DNA of 14,874 nt from the NCBI GenBank assembly GCA_004557385.1, contig SFEA01000049.1:1-14874 (forward strand). The letters are read 5' to 3'. Origin of the DNA: Bacteroidales bacterium. GTDB lineage: Bacteria; Bacteroidota; Bacteroidia; Bacteroidales; Muribaculaceae. The position numbers were made by a program, and so were the translations under genes. Shown one piece after another: positions 4,901-13,125 of the stretch (positions are counted from its first letter, which is position 1; the number at the start of each line of letters is the position of its first letter). The notes under the pieces were generated by a model. It was not told where the DNA came from. It saw only the letters and a program-made list of their open reading frames with translations, and did no database searches.

Positions 4901-7453
4901 TTAGAGGATACCGGAGTCGTTGTCGCGGTTGTTGAGCTTCTTGTTCACGTTCATGCGTTTGCCGGAGAAGAAGTTCCATGAAAAGCCGAGGGTGAACATC
5001 GAGGCATTGTTGTTGATTTGATGCTGCTCTTGGCGTTCCAAGATGGGGTTTGCAAGCAGTTCGTTGCCGTATTTGCTGCGTGTAAACAGCCACAGGCACG
5101 AAGCCGTGAGCCGCACATTGCCGTGCTGCCAATAGGCTTGCAGTTCGCTTTGGTTTTCAGTTTTCGACATATATGCGCCGTCGATGGCCCAGCCTCCCAC
5201 TCGTCCGTGATAGCTTGCGCCGAAATCGCCCTTGTGGAAACGCACCATGTAGTCGGGGCGCACGGTCCATTTGGTGTGGCTGCCCATAAGGTTGCTTTCG
5301 ATGTGTACGAATCCGCCTTGCAGTTCCAAGCCGATAGTGAGCAGTTCGCTGCCAAACGGGCGGTAGAACACCGAGCCGCCCACAGCCCATTCCACTTTGC
5401 ACTTGGCATTCTCCCACGAGCCAACTATGTAGTCCTCTGTGCCAACCGTCTGCCAGTTGTAGGTGCGGTTGATGGGGTGTGACGAGTAATTAAGCCCCGT
5501 CCACTCGTCGAACGAAACAATGTCGTGTTGATAGGAATGTGAGATGCTCAGCTCATACACCTGCGATGCCTTCAGCCACGGATTTCCTTGCGAGATAAGT
5601 CCCGGAATCTCCTGCGTGACGTTGGTGCTGAGCTGGTTGATTGTGGGCGAATCAGCCCACGACTGCACGTTCATGCGCAGATAGTTTCGCTTGCCCATTT
5701 TGCGTGACAAGATGAGCCGCGGACTGCCTTGCAGCGTACTCTCCGAGGCATCGTTGTTGGAGTTCCAAACGTGCGTTAATTTTCCGCCGATGCGGTAGTT
5801 CCATCCCCAAAGTGAGCCTATAAAGTCGGCAAAGATGGAATTGTAGGTGTTTTCGCTGTGATAGCCATAGTCGCGGTAGTCGGAGAGCATATTGCTCAGC
5901 GTGGAGTTTGAGCTGCCGTAGGTTGAGAACAGACGCACGGCAAACGAATGGTTCCCTGCCCATTTCTTGGCGTAGTTGAGGTCGCCGATTATCGAATATT
6001 TCGTGTTGTTCTGGTCGACGCGGTCGTCGAGCAGCACCTCGTCGGCTTCATCGGTCATCTGCAAGTTTGAAGCGCATTGCGAGTTGTTGAAGTGCGTGCC
6101 CACCACATTCACCGAAATCTCCTGGTTTTTTGGCAGCGGCGAACTGAAATACACGTCGATTGAAGGATTGAACATGTCGGTTTCGCTCTTTTTCTGCCCG
6201 GTTCCGTTGCGCCAACGGTCGTCGCCGCGAGCTTCAATCTCGGTGGTGCTGTTGGAGAATCGGTGCGATATTGTCGGGCTTAGCGCCACTTGCAGCACCC
6301 GCCCGCTTGCATTGGCGTTGGAGTATTTTAGCGAAAAATAATTGTCAGTGTAGCCAAAATGATTGCGTTCGAGGTAGGTGTAGTCGGCGGCAGTGCCGTC
6401 GGGGCGGTTGAAGCGGTAATGGTCGGTGCCCTGCCAGTCGTCGTAGTTGCGCAGATTCATGTTCCAGGCGAAGGCAAACTGATTGTTGCCGCGGTTGTAG
6501 TGGACCCCTGCCCAGGCATTCACAAAGCCGGTGGTGAAAGCGCCTTGCGCGCCGGCATCGAGTGCATAGCCATCGTCGAGCCGATGCGTAATCACATTGA
6601 TTACGGTGGCATCGCCGTCGGCATACTTTGTGGGCGCATAGTGATAGTATTCCACATTCTTCACCTTGTTGGCAGGAATGGTGCGGAGGTCTTTCTCCGA
6701 AGCCTTAACGCCGTTAATGAGCAGTTTCACATTTCCGCCCGACAGACGCATCACGCCGCCCGTAACTGGGTCGATGTAAAGCCCGGGCAAGGTTGCCAGA
6801 AGGTCGCACGACTGGCGCGACATCTTCACCTGCTCAGCAGAGAAAGTATATACCGAGTGGTCGACATAATCGGTGCGGCGCAGCCCTTCCACCACCACAT
6901 TCTTGAGGTTGTAGGTTGCCGGCTTCATCACAATGTTGCCCACTTCACTGCTGCGTAGGCGATGAATGGCAGTGACGTAGCCTACAAAGCTCACCTTCGC
7001 CAGCACGTCGCGATGCTCACAGGGAATCACAAAATCGCCGCTCATATTGCTCACGCCTCCGGTGATGAAAGTGCTGTCGGCTGGGTTCAGCAGCGCAATG
7101 TTGGCATATTCGAGCGGTTGCCCTTTATCGTTTAGTATGCGTCCGCTGAACTTATGTTCAATCTTCTTTATGCACTCCACGAAAATGATGTTGCCGTCCT
7201 CTTTCACGCTTATGGGATAGAATCCCACCACTTTGCGCACCGCCTCGGGGATTGTGGCATTATGCAGTTGCACAGTCACCGCGAAATCTTCGAGTTCGTC
7301 GTATATGAAGTTGATGCTGTATTGGTTTCCGGCTTTAGAGAGGTCTTTCAGCACCTCCGACATTGATGCGCGCTGATAGCTTCGCGACACACGTTGTGCC
7401 GATGCACCAAGTGCCACTATGCACAAGAGCACTAATAAGATATACTTCTTCAT
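4901..7453 (-). CDS. outer-membrane TonB-dependent transducer with STN domain (OMP_b-brl_3-like barrel)
   Basis: An 850-residue outer-membrane protein. Residues 1-19 are a signal peptide ending ALGASA, with mature Gln20. Residues 24-93 fit the STN (secretin/TonB short N-terminal) signalling domain; 100-180 a carboxypeptidase-regulatory-like beta-sandwich (FSGRILNDKGQPLEYANIAL); 186-292 a plug, beginning after NVVVEGLRR and containing LATLPGLYIDP and LLINGVK; the remainder is aromatic-rich beta-barrel. The last strand ends near SWNFFSGKRM, followed by a hydrophilic tail ending DNDSGIL that I associate with this barrel family. It starts 2 bases after the anti-sigma stop. By analogy with FecA, ligand binding would let the STN domain signal to the anti-sigma factor. 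No SusD-like lipoprotein or enzyme gene adjoins it, so the ligand cannot be read from context. Confidence 0.88.
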   Translation of the reverse strand: MKKYILLVLLCIVALGASAQRVSRSYQRASMSEVLKDLSKAGNQYSINFIYDELEDFAVTVQLHNATIPEAVRKVVGFYPISVKEDGNIIFVECIKKIEHKFSGRILNDKGQPLEYANIALLNPADSTFITGGVSNMSGDFVIPCEHRDVLAKVSFVGYVTAIHRLRSSEVGNIVMKPATYNLKNVVVEGLRRTDYVDHSVYTFSAEQVKMSRQSCDLLATLPGLYIDPVTGGVMRLSGGNVKLLINGVKASEKDLRTIPANKVKNVEYYHYAPTKYADGDATVINVITHRLDDGYALDAGAQGAFTTGFVNAWAGVHYNRGNNQFAFAWNMNLRNYDDWQGTDHYRFNRPDGTAADYTYLERNHFGYTDNYFSLKYSNANASGRVLQVALSPTISHRFSNSTTEIEARGDDRWRNGTGQKKSETDMFNPSIDVYFSSPLPKNQEISVNVVGTHFNNSQCASNLQMTDEADEVLLDDRVDQNNTKYSIIGDLNYAKKWAGNHSFAVRLFSTYGSSNSTLSNMLSDYRDYGYHSENTYNSIFADFIGSLWGWNYRIGGKLTHVWNSNNDASESTLQGSPRLILSRKMGKRNYLRMNVQSWADSPTINQLSTNVTQEIPGLISQGNPWLKASQVYELSISHSYQHDIVSFDEWTGLNYSSHPINRTYNWQTVGTEDYIVGSWENAKCKVEWAVGGSVFYRPFGSELLTIGLELQGGFVHIESNLMGSHTKWTVRPDYMVRFHKGDFGASYHGRVGGWAIDGAYMSKTENQSELQAYWQHGNVRLTASCLWLFTRSKYGNELLANPILERQEQHQINNNASMFTLGFSWNFFSGKRMNVNKKLNNRDNDSGIL

Positions 7454-7455
7454 GG

Positions 7456-8136
7456 CTATTTCTCCTCAGGATTCGACACGGTGATTACGTCATTAGCAAT
7501 GCTCACGCTAAATTTCGAGAAATTGTTGAGCAACTGCACATTGCGCTCAAGGGAGAGCGACTTGTCCCACTCGAAGTGCAGCCGCGTAGTGCGCAGCGCA
7601 TCATTGGCAAACTGCACCTCTGCGCCATAGTGCGCAGCCATTTGCGCCAACAGCTCCTCGAGCGTGACATCGTCGAGAATCACCACCTGCCGGGCACTGG
7701 CAACGGTGTCGGCGGCAGTATGACCGATGTAACCCGATTGTCCCGACGTTGCCTCCTGCTCCACCACAGTCTCGGGCGCCTCGTCGATGTGCAGCCAGTT
7801 GCCGTGCACAGCAGCCACGGTAAGCCCCGAAATCACCACAACCGCAATCGCTGCGGCAGCAATCTTGTGCCACATGTGGCGCATAGGCACCAGATTGCTG
7901 ATATTTTTGCCACCGCCGAACTTATGCTGTGAAAAAGCCTTCCACGCCTCGTCGGCAACTTGCTCGGCATGTTCTTGAGCATCGCTGCGCTGCATGGCAC
8001 GCTTGGTGGCAATCACCGCATTGAGCATGTCGCGCTCATCGTCGCTAAGGTCGGCAACAAGCTTCTCAATCTCGCCGTCAGTGAGGCTTTGAGCATCGTC
8101 GATTACCTTAAATAGCTTGTCAAAATCCTGTTTCAT
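7456..8136 (-). CDS. FecR-type anti-sigma factor with C-terminal DUF4974 domain (short form)
   Basis: A 226-residue inner-membrane protein. Residues 1-90 are cytoplasmic, charged and helical (SLTDGEIEKLVADLSDDERD, then ADEAWKAFSQHKF); one membrane segment spans about 91-111; the periplasmic part ends in a DUF4974-like domain at 151-222 (ILDDVTLEELLAQMAAHYGA ... VITVSN). The large central FecR domain of longer relatives is missing. DUF4974 resembles the STN fold of the receptor encoded next, which suggests how the two could interact. I chose ATG 8136, 4 bases after the sigma stop, over a TTG at 8187 that would overlap the sigma gene. Inferred role: hold the sigma factor at the membrane until the receptor signals. 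Confidence 0.82.
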   Translation of the reverse strand: MKQDFDKLFKVIDDAQSLTDGEIEKLVADLSDDERDMLNAVIATKRAMQRSDAQEHAEQVADEAWKAFSQHKFGGGKNISNLVPMRHMWHKIAAAAIAVVVISGLTVAAVHGNWLHIDEAPETVVEQEATSGQSGYIGHTAADTVASARQVVILDDVTLEELLAQMAAHYGAEVQFANDALRTTRLHFEWDKSLSLERNVQLLNNFSKFSVSIANDVITVSNPEEK

Positions 8137-8140
8137 TGCA

Positions 8141-8626
8141 TTATAGGTTTTTAATGTTTGCTTTGATGGTTTGCATTGCTCGAGCAAGATGCTTGTAGAC
8201 TGCCACAGTGCTTATGTGCAGTGCGGAGGCAATCTCTTTGCACTCCAGCCCGTCGACAAATCGCAACTGCATCACCCTCAGTGCTGTGCCTGAGAAGTGG
8301 TTGCTCACAAATGCCATCACCTCGTCGTATCGCTCATCGTTGAGTTCGGTGCTTACGCCGTCGGTTTCAAGCGCATAGAGGTTGCGTAGCCGTTCGCGAG
8401 TGCGTTTCTGCTCAATGAGGTTGAGGCAACGGTTGCGCACAGCCGCCATCAGGTAGCTCCCCTCGGTGGGAGGTGTGAGGGTGATATCGCCCTCATATAC
8501 CTTTGCGAATATGTCGCTCACCACGTCGCGGCTCTCATCGTCGTCGTAGAGCAGCGTGCGCGCAAGCACATACATCGGTGCATAGTATTGCTTGAAAAGC
8601 GTCTCAATCTCCGGTTTCTCCATCAT
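8141..8626 (-). CDS. ECF RNA polymerase sigma factor
   Basis: A 161-residue sigma-70 family factor of the extracytoplasmic-function type. Region 2 covers about residues 7-75 (LFKQYYAPMYVLARTLL, ESRDVVSDIFAKVYEG, YLMAAVRNRCLNLI). Region 4 covers about 105-158 with the helix-turn-helix KEIASALHISTVAVYKHLAR. Region 3 is absent, as expected for ECF factors. Starts at ATG 8626 or 8623 give MMEKPEIETLF; the longer frame opens at a TTG (8686) and adds an uncharacteristic leader. It heads the operon with the anti-sigma and receptor genes and is probably their regulator, perhaps including its own promoter. Confidence 0.92.
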   Translation of the reverse strand: MMEKPEIETLFKQYYAPMYVLARTLLYDDDESRDVVSDIFAKVYEGDITLTPPTEGSYLMAAVRNRCLNLIEQKRTRERLRNLYALETDGVSTELNDERYDEVMAFVSNHFSGTALRVMQLRFVDGLECKEIASALHISTVAVYKHLARAMQTIKANIKNL

Positions 8627-8710
8627 TTTCGTGTTATATCCGCCTATAATACAGCCGAACCATCTAAAAACTAACCTACTTTGCAAAAAAAATTATTTTG
8701 AAAACTTCTT

Positions 8711-8742
8711 CAAAGATACAAAAATCACCTATTCTGTTCAAC
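8711..8742 (-). promoter_or_regulatory. promoter of the sigma/anti-sigma/receptor operon
   Basis: On the minus strand GTTG (8742-8739) is followed after 20 bases by TATCTTTG (8718-8711). The -7 element is a perfect TAnnTTTG and the -33 element matches 3 of 4 positions, so the housekeeping sigma factor could transcribe the operon. The leader would be about 75-80 bases. Confidence 0.65.
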
Positions 8743-8847
8743 CACACTTGTAATGCGAAGTCGGGCGTATGGCATCGGCACAAAAAATAATTACGGCACG
8801 AGATGCAAAATTAACGGATTTTAACCATAAGCCCAAATTGCTATGAT

Positions 8848-8855
8848 TATATTTG
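8848..8855 (+). promoter_or_regulatory. -7 element of the histidine kinase promoter
   Basis: TATATTTG (8848-8855) is a perfect TAnnTTTG. No TTTG lies 19-21 bases upstream, so the -33 half is poor. Its position argues against a start at the TTG inside it (8853) and supports an ATG downstream (8895 or, preferred, 8919). Confidence 0.5.
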
Positions 8856-8918
8856 CAAAAACTTTTGATAGCTTTATTTCTTATAAGTGCCCTAATGATG
8901 AATGGTAAATCACCAATT

Positions 8919-11081
8919 ATGTCAAGGCTAATTTGCGGGTTGCTAATGTCACTATTAGCCAGTGGCTTTGTGGCACTATCTCAAAACAATCCTTATAAGA
9001 TTTCCGACAGCCTGTACGACGATTTCATGCGTCTGCAGCGGATGGGGCACTCATCCAAGTGTTTGACGCTTGCCGATTCGCTTTACGCTGTGGCGGCGAA
9101 ATTGGGCGACAAAAAGGCGCAGGTAGCCATTTTGTGTACGCCATTGAAATATGCCCAATATTCAAAAGATGCAAAATTCCTCGATAAGCAAGCCGACAGA
9201 GTGCGTGCCGAGGCGTTGAAATACAACTTCCCACAGTATTATTTCTACGCCAGCAAAGAGCAAGCTACCTTCTACATCAACAAGGGCAACTTCCCTGTGG
9301 CGGTTGAGCATATCAAAAACATGGAGCGCGACGCCAACACCATGTTCAATGGCTACGGGCGCTATCTGTGCTATCAGCTCTACGGCAACTACTACCGCAT
9401 TCTGCACAACGAGACGGAGGCGATTAAATTCTACGAGATGGCGCTCGAAATTGCCAAACGCGACCATCCCGACCAGGACCTCGAGAATATCTACACCAAC
9501 CTGTCGATTTGCTATCGCTATCTCGACAACTACGACAAGGCGCTGGCTGTGCTCGACGAGGGTCTGTCGCAGCTGAAGGACCGCAACCTGCTGCTGCGCG
9601 AATACCGTCTGCTCGACACCAAATGCTTCACGTTGTATGTGGCGCATCGCTACGAGGAGGCGGAAGCGGTGTACAAGGCGCTGCAGGAACCTCGCTTTAA
9701 GAGCATTGCCAATCCGCAGCGAATGTTGTATAACGACATCTACCATTATTCAAACATAGGCGAATACGACAGGGCTATGTTGATTGCAAAGAACATCCCC
9801 GAGGACTACACTCGCTATGCTTGGATGAGCAAGGTGGAGATGATGCGCGGCAACCCCACCAAAGCGCTTGAGTATGAAAACGAGGCGTACCGCCTGCTGC
9901 AGAAGTTTCATGCCAACCAGCGCGAAACCGACTTTGCCCGCGCTAATGCCGACATCGGCAACCACTTGCTGCAGGTGAAGAATGCCGAGCTGAAGCTGCG
10001 CAGTAATGAGCTGGAGCTGCACAACTCGCGTTTGGCGCTCGAAAAGCAGCGCAGCATCATCGAGATGGAGCGCATAGCATCGGAGAAAAACAAACTGGAG
10101 CTCGACAACAAGGAACTGTCGATTCAGCACCTACGTGCTGTGGTGAAGGAGCGTGAATCGGAAAAGAAGCTGCATAATGCCGAGATGAGCCGCCTGCAGA
10201 CGGTCACTCGCACTCGCACCACCATTGTGGCGGCGGTGTTCATTGCTGTGCTGCTCGTAATCATCGGTCTGGTGTCGTATTTGCTGCTGCGCCGCCGTGC
10301 CATGCGCATGCTCAGGCAGAAGAACGACGAGCTCACTCAGGCGTTGCGTCGTGCCGAGGAATCGGAGCGCACCAAGATGCGTTTCCTGCAGAATATGAGC
10401 CACGAAATACGCACTCCGCTCAATGCCATTGTGGGATTCTCGCAGATGCTTGCCCACCAGCAGCAGGGCGACGACCTATCGCAGGACCAACGCGAGGAGT
10501 TTGTTGAGCTGATTGACGAAAACACCGAGACGCTGACCACGCTCATCGACGACATTTTGCTGCTCTCGGCAATCGAGAACGGTTCGGCAATGAAAATCAG
10601 GCTCTCGCAATGCATTGTCAATGCTGTTTGCCATCGGGCATTGTCGAGCGTCAAGCACCGTTGCCCCGAAGGCGTACGCCTGTATTACACCACCGAGGTT
10701 GGCAACGATTTCGCCATTCAGTGCGACAGCCAACGTCTGCAACAGGTGCTGGTGAACTTCCTCACCAACGCCGAGAAGCACACCCAAAGCGGCGAGATTT
10801 TGCTGCATGCATCGCTGAGCGAAAATCCGGGCAGGGTGACATTCAGCGTCACCGATACGGGCGAAGGTGTGCCTGCTGAAATGGCTGAAAGCATATTCAA
10901 TCGCTTCGAGAAGCTCGACACTTTTGTGCAAGGTGCCGGCTTGGGATTGAACATTTGCCGCATGATTGCCGTGAAGCTGAATGCTATTGTAAAGCTCGAC
11001 ACGTCGCATCCCGGACCGGGCGCACGATTTGTGTTCATCGTGCCTCTGACGCAGCCCAACGAATCGGCTGACAGCAAGTGA
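8919..11081 (+). CDS. TPR-containing membrane sensor histidine kinase
   Basis: A 720-residue protein from ATG 8919. Residues 1-22 (MSRLICGLLMSLLASGFVAL) are a signal peptide or first membrane segment. About 40-350 is a periplasmic array of TPR-like helix pairs (for example EAIKFYEMALEIAK, DKALAVLDEGL). About 345-430 is a long Lys/Glu/Leu-rich coiled coil. A membrane segment lies at about 434-456, ending in LLRRR. The cytoplasmic kinase follows: H-box SHEIRTPLNA with phospho-acceptor H495; N-box with N617 (NFLTNAEKHT); G1 DTGEGVP from D646; F-box FNRFEKL; G2 GAGLGL from G672. All catalytic boxes look intact. There is no receiver domain and no response regulator in the window, so the partner is unknown. 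It is divergent from the sigma operon, sharing a 292-base intergenic region. An alternative start at ATG 8895 adds 8 residues. Confidence 0.92.
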   Translation: MSRLICGLLMSLLASGFVALSQNNPYKISDSLYDDFMRLQRMGHSSKCLTLADSLYAVAAKLGDKKAQVAILCTPLKYAQYSKDAKFLDKQADRVRAEALKYNFPQYYFYASKEQATFYINKGNFPVAVEHIKNMERDANTMFNGYGRYLCYQLYGNYYRILHNETEAIKFYEMALEIAKRDHPDQDLENIYTNLSICYRYLDNYDKALAVLDEGLSQLKDRNLLLREYRLLDTKCFTLYVAHRYEEAEAVYKALQEPRFKSIANPQRMLYNDIYHYSNIGEYDRAMLIAKNIPEDYTRYAWMSKVEMMRGNPTKALEYENEAYRLLQKFHANQRETDFARANADIGNHLLQVKNAELKLRSNELELHNSRLALEKQRSIIEMERIASEKNKLELDNKELSIQHLRAVVKERESEKKLHNAEMSRLQTVTRTRTTIVAAVFIAVLLVIIGLVSYLLLRRRAMRMLRQKNDELTQALRRAEESERTKMRFLQNMSHEIRTPLNAIVGFSQMLAHQQQGDDLSQDQREEFVELIDENTETLTTLIDDILLLSAIENGSAMKIRLSQCIVNAVCHRALSSVKHRCPEGVRLYYTTEVGNDFAIQCDSQRLQQVLVNFLTNAEKHTQSGEILLHASLSENPGRVTFSVTDTGEGVPAEMAESIFNRFEKLDTFVQGAGLGLNICRMIAVKLNAIVKLDTSHPGPGARFVFIVPLTQPNESADSK

Positions 11082-11096
11082 TAACACATATCAACG

Positions 11097-11154
11097 AAAA
11101 AAAGCCACCGGCACAGCATAACACGCGCTTTTGGTGTATTGTTGCCGGTGGCTT
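11097..11154. terminator. intrinsic terminator between convergent genes
   Basis: AAGCCACCGGCA (11102-11113) pairs perfectly over 12 bp with TGCCGGTGGCTT (11143-11154); the 29-base loop can add a small ACAC/GTGT pairing. On the minus strand the stem runs straight into a run of Ts (complement of the As at 11097-11103), so it is a strong terminator for the nucleoside kinase. On the plus strand it is followed by GATATTTTGC, a weaker tract that may still end the histidine kinase transcript. Confidence 0.8.
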
Positions 11155-11193
11155 GATATTTTGCTGTATGCAATAATGCTCCGAAACTCAACA

Positions 11194-12873
11194 TCAATAA
11201 TGGAATGTGCTGCCGCCAAGAAACTCGCGCAGCAGGCTGTTGCCGGGCACGCACTTGCTGCATATCGGTTCGAAGAAGCTCAACAGGCTGAGCAGGCGCT
11301 TAGCCTCGGCATATTCGGGCACGTCGCGCGGCACCTGGTTGAGGATTTCCTCGGCAAACTGGCGCATCACGCCAAGCTCGAAAATCAGCGATGAGTTGAA
11401 TATGGCGTCGGCATTTTCCTGATACGGGAAAATCCACTTCTTTTCGCCGCGGCGCACACTGGGCCATCGGGCAATGGTGTCGCGTGCGCTGGTGCCGCGA
11501 TACTTATAGTCGCGCACAATGCGGCGCAACAGGCGGTTGTCGCTCGTGGTGAGCCAGTTGTGGTCGTCGATGTTGATGGTGCTCAATGCCGAAGCATAAA
11601 CGCGGAATTTCTGGTCGTCGGCAATCGACGCCGTCAGTTCGGGGTTCAAGCCGTGTATGCCCTCCATGAGCAGCACAGTGTTTTCGCCCAGCTTGAGCGT
11701 GTCGCCACGATATTCACGTTCGCCTTTTTCGAAGTTGTAGGTGGGCATTTTCACCTCCTTACCGGCAATCAGGTCGTTGAGGTCGTTATTGAACAGGTCG
11801 AGGTCGAGGGCATAGAGCGATTCAAAGTCCTTTTCGCCGTGCTCGTCCTCGGGCGTAGCGTCGCGGTTCACAAAGTAGTTGTCGAGCGAAATCACCTTTG
11901 GCACCAGCAGGTTAGCCATCAGCTGAATGGCAAGGCGCTTCGACGAAGTGGTTTTGCCGCTCGACGACGGACCGGCAAGCAGCACCACGCGTGCGCCGCC
12001 CTGCTTGTAGCGCTGTGCAATCTCGTAGGCGATGCCGGCAAACTTGCGTTCGTGCACGGCTTCAGCCACGTTGATGAGGGTGCGTATGTCGTATTTGTTT
12101 TCAACGGCGCGGTTCAGTTCGCCCACGTTTTTCATGCCAATGATGGTGTTTAGCTTCACGTATTCGGTGAATGCATCGAACACCTTGTCCTGAACGATGG
12201 GCGTTGCAGGGCGTTGCGGAGCTGCACTGTCGCGCGGCAGTAGCAGCATGCCGTCCTTATAGGTGATTAGGTTGAATGCGGCGAGGCATGCGGTGCTTGG
12301 CGCCAGCTGGCTGTAATAGGTGTCGATGGTGCCGTCGAGCGAGAAATAGGTGGTGTAGATGTTATGTGTGGCTGTAAGCACCTGTGCCTTGTCGCTCAAT
12401 CCCTGAGCGCGCAGCTTCTCCACCACGTCGGTGGTGAGTTCGGTGTGCGGCTCAAAGGGCAAGTCTTGGTCCACAAGGGCTTTCATGCGTGCCCTTATGG
12501 CTTCTACGTTTTCGGCGGTAGCCAAGGCATTGCCGCCATATAGATGGCAATAGATGCCGTTCGACACTGAGTGCTCGATGCGCAGATGGGTACCCGGGAA
12601 GAGGTCGCTAACTGCCTTGTAGAGCAGCATGCACAGCGACAGCAGATACACGCGGTCGCCAAGCCGGCTTTGGGCGTCGAAAAACTCAACTTGCACCGGA
12701 GCAAATACGCGCGTGTGCAGGCTGCGCACCTCGTTGTTGAGCGTTGCGCAGATGGGCTTGAAAGCGAGGCGGTCTTTCAGCTTCTCGTAGAGATTGCCCA
12801 GCGTGTCGCCGCCGTTCATGGCAACATGCTCGTTGATGTTTTTGCAATATACCGTGATTTCGTTGTTTGTCAT
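11194..12873 (-). CDS. nucleoside (uridine) kinase family protein with N-terminal TGS/ThrRS-like region
   Basis: A 559-residue cytoplasmic protein. The C-terminal half is a uridine kinase/phosphoribulokinase-type P-loop enzyme: Walker A GPSSSGKTTSS with K307, SLDNYFVNRD a little further on, MPTYNFEKGEREYRG and LLMEGIHGLNPEL, all characteristic of uridine kinase relatives. The N-terminal part (about 1-65, ITVYCKNINEHVAMNGGDTL) resembles a TGS domain, and 65-220 resembles the second N-terminal domain of threonyl-tRNA synthetase. This fused form is widespread in Bacteroidetes and annotated only as nucleoside kinase; probable reaction is ATP-dependent phosphorylation of uridine or cytidine, unproven here. 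I chose ATG 12873 (MTNNEITVYC) over a TTG at 12903. Confidence 0.85.
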   Translation of the reverse strand: MTNNEITVYCKNINEHVAMNGGDTLGNLYEKLKDRLAFKPICATLNNEVRSLHTRVFAPVQVEFFDAQSRLGDRVYLLSLCMLLYKAVSDLFPGTHLRIEHSVSNGIYCHLYGGNALATAENVEAIRARMKALVDQDLPFEPHTELTTDVVEKLRAQGLSDKAQVLTATHNIYTTYFSLDGTIDTYYSQLAPSTACLAAFNLITYKDGMLLLPRDSAAPQRPATPIVQDKVFDAFTEYVKLNTIIGMKNVGELNRAVENKYDIRTLINVAEAVHERKFAGIAYEIAQRYKQGGARVVLLAGPSSSGKTTSSKRLAIQLMANLLVPKVISLDNYFVNRDATPEDEHGEKDFESLYALDLDLFNNDLNDLIAGKEVKMPTYNFEKGEREYRGDTLKLGENTVLLMEGIHGLNPELTASIADDQKFRVYASALSTINIDDHNWLTTSDNRLLRRIVRDYKYRGTSARDTIARWPSVRRGEKKWIFPYQENADAIFNSSLIFELGVMRQFAEEILNQVPRDVPEYAEAKRLLSLLSFFEPICSKCVPGNSLLREFLGGSTFHY

Positions 12874-12954
12874 GTTATGTATGCGATTAAGTCGTGAAAT
12901 CAATAATATATATAATGTTTATATTCCGGTTGCTAATATACAAGAAACTTGCCA

Positions 12955-12986
12955 CAAAGTGTATGGGTGTGGGCATTAAAAAACAA
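12955..12986 (-). promoter_or_regulatory. weak candidate promoter of the nucleoside kinase gene
   Basis: On the minus strand TTG (12986-12984) is followed after 20 bases by TACACTTTG (12963-12955), which has one base more than the TAnnTTTG consensus. Spacing to the start codon (about 80 bases) is reasonable, but the match is imperfect. Confidence 0.3.
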
Positions 12987-13049
12987 TAAAATATGCTACA
13001 CCGACCACAAATATGCCTAAATAAACCACTGCGACGGCGAGGAGAATGT

Positions 13050-13082
13050 GCAAAAAAAGCGCCTCGGGAAACCCCGAAGCGC
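13050..13082 (-). terminator. intrinsic terminator of gap
   Basis: On the minus strand the stem GCGC-T-TCGGG / CCCGA-G-GCGC (one mismatch, 13082-13073 and 13068-13059) closes a 4-base loop and is followed by TTTTTTT (13058-13052). It begins 44 bases after the gap stop codon: a canonical Rho-independent terminator. Confidence 0.85.
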
Positions 13083-13125
13083 CTTGTTGAATAAAATATC
13101 GTTGTATTGTTAGAATACGCGATAA

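Noticed and set aside
6359..6958. A 199-codon plus-strand frame opposite the receptor gene
   Set aside because: Antisense shadow: the minus-strand frame has a signal peptide and ordered STN, regulatory and plug domains across this part.
4901..7453. SusC-type glycan importer
   Set aside because: No SusD gene or carbohydrate enzymes adjoin it; length (850) and barrel type better fit the STN-transducer/OMP_b-brl_3-like group.
11560..12153. A 197-codon plus-strand frame opposite the nucleoside kinase
   Set aside because: Shadow of the P-loop kinase frame, which carries Walker A and other family motifs on the minus strand.
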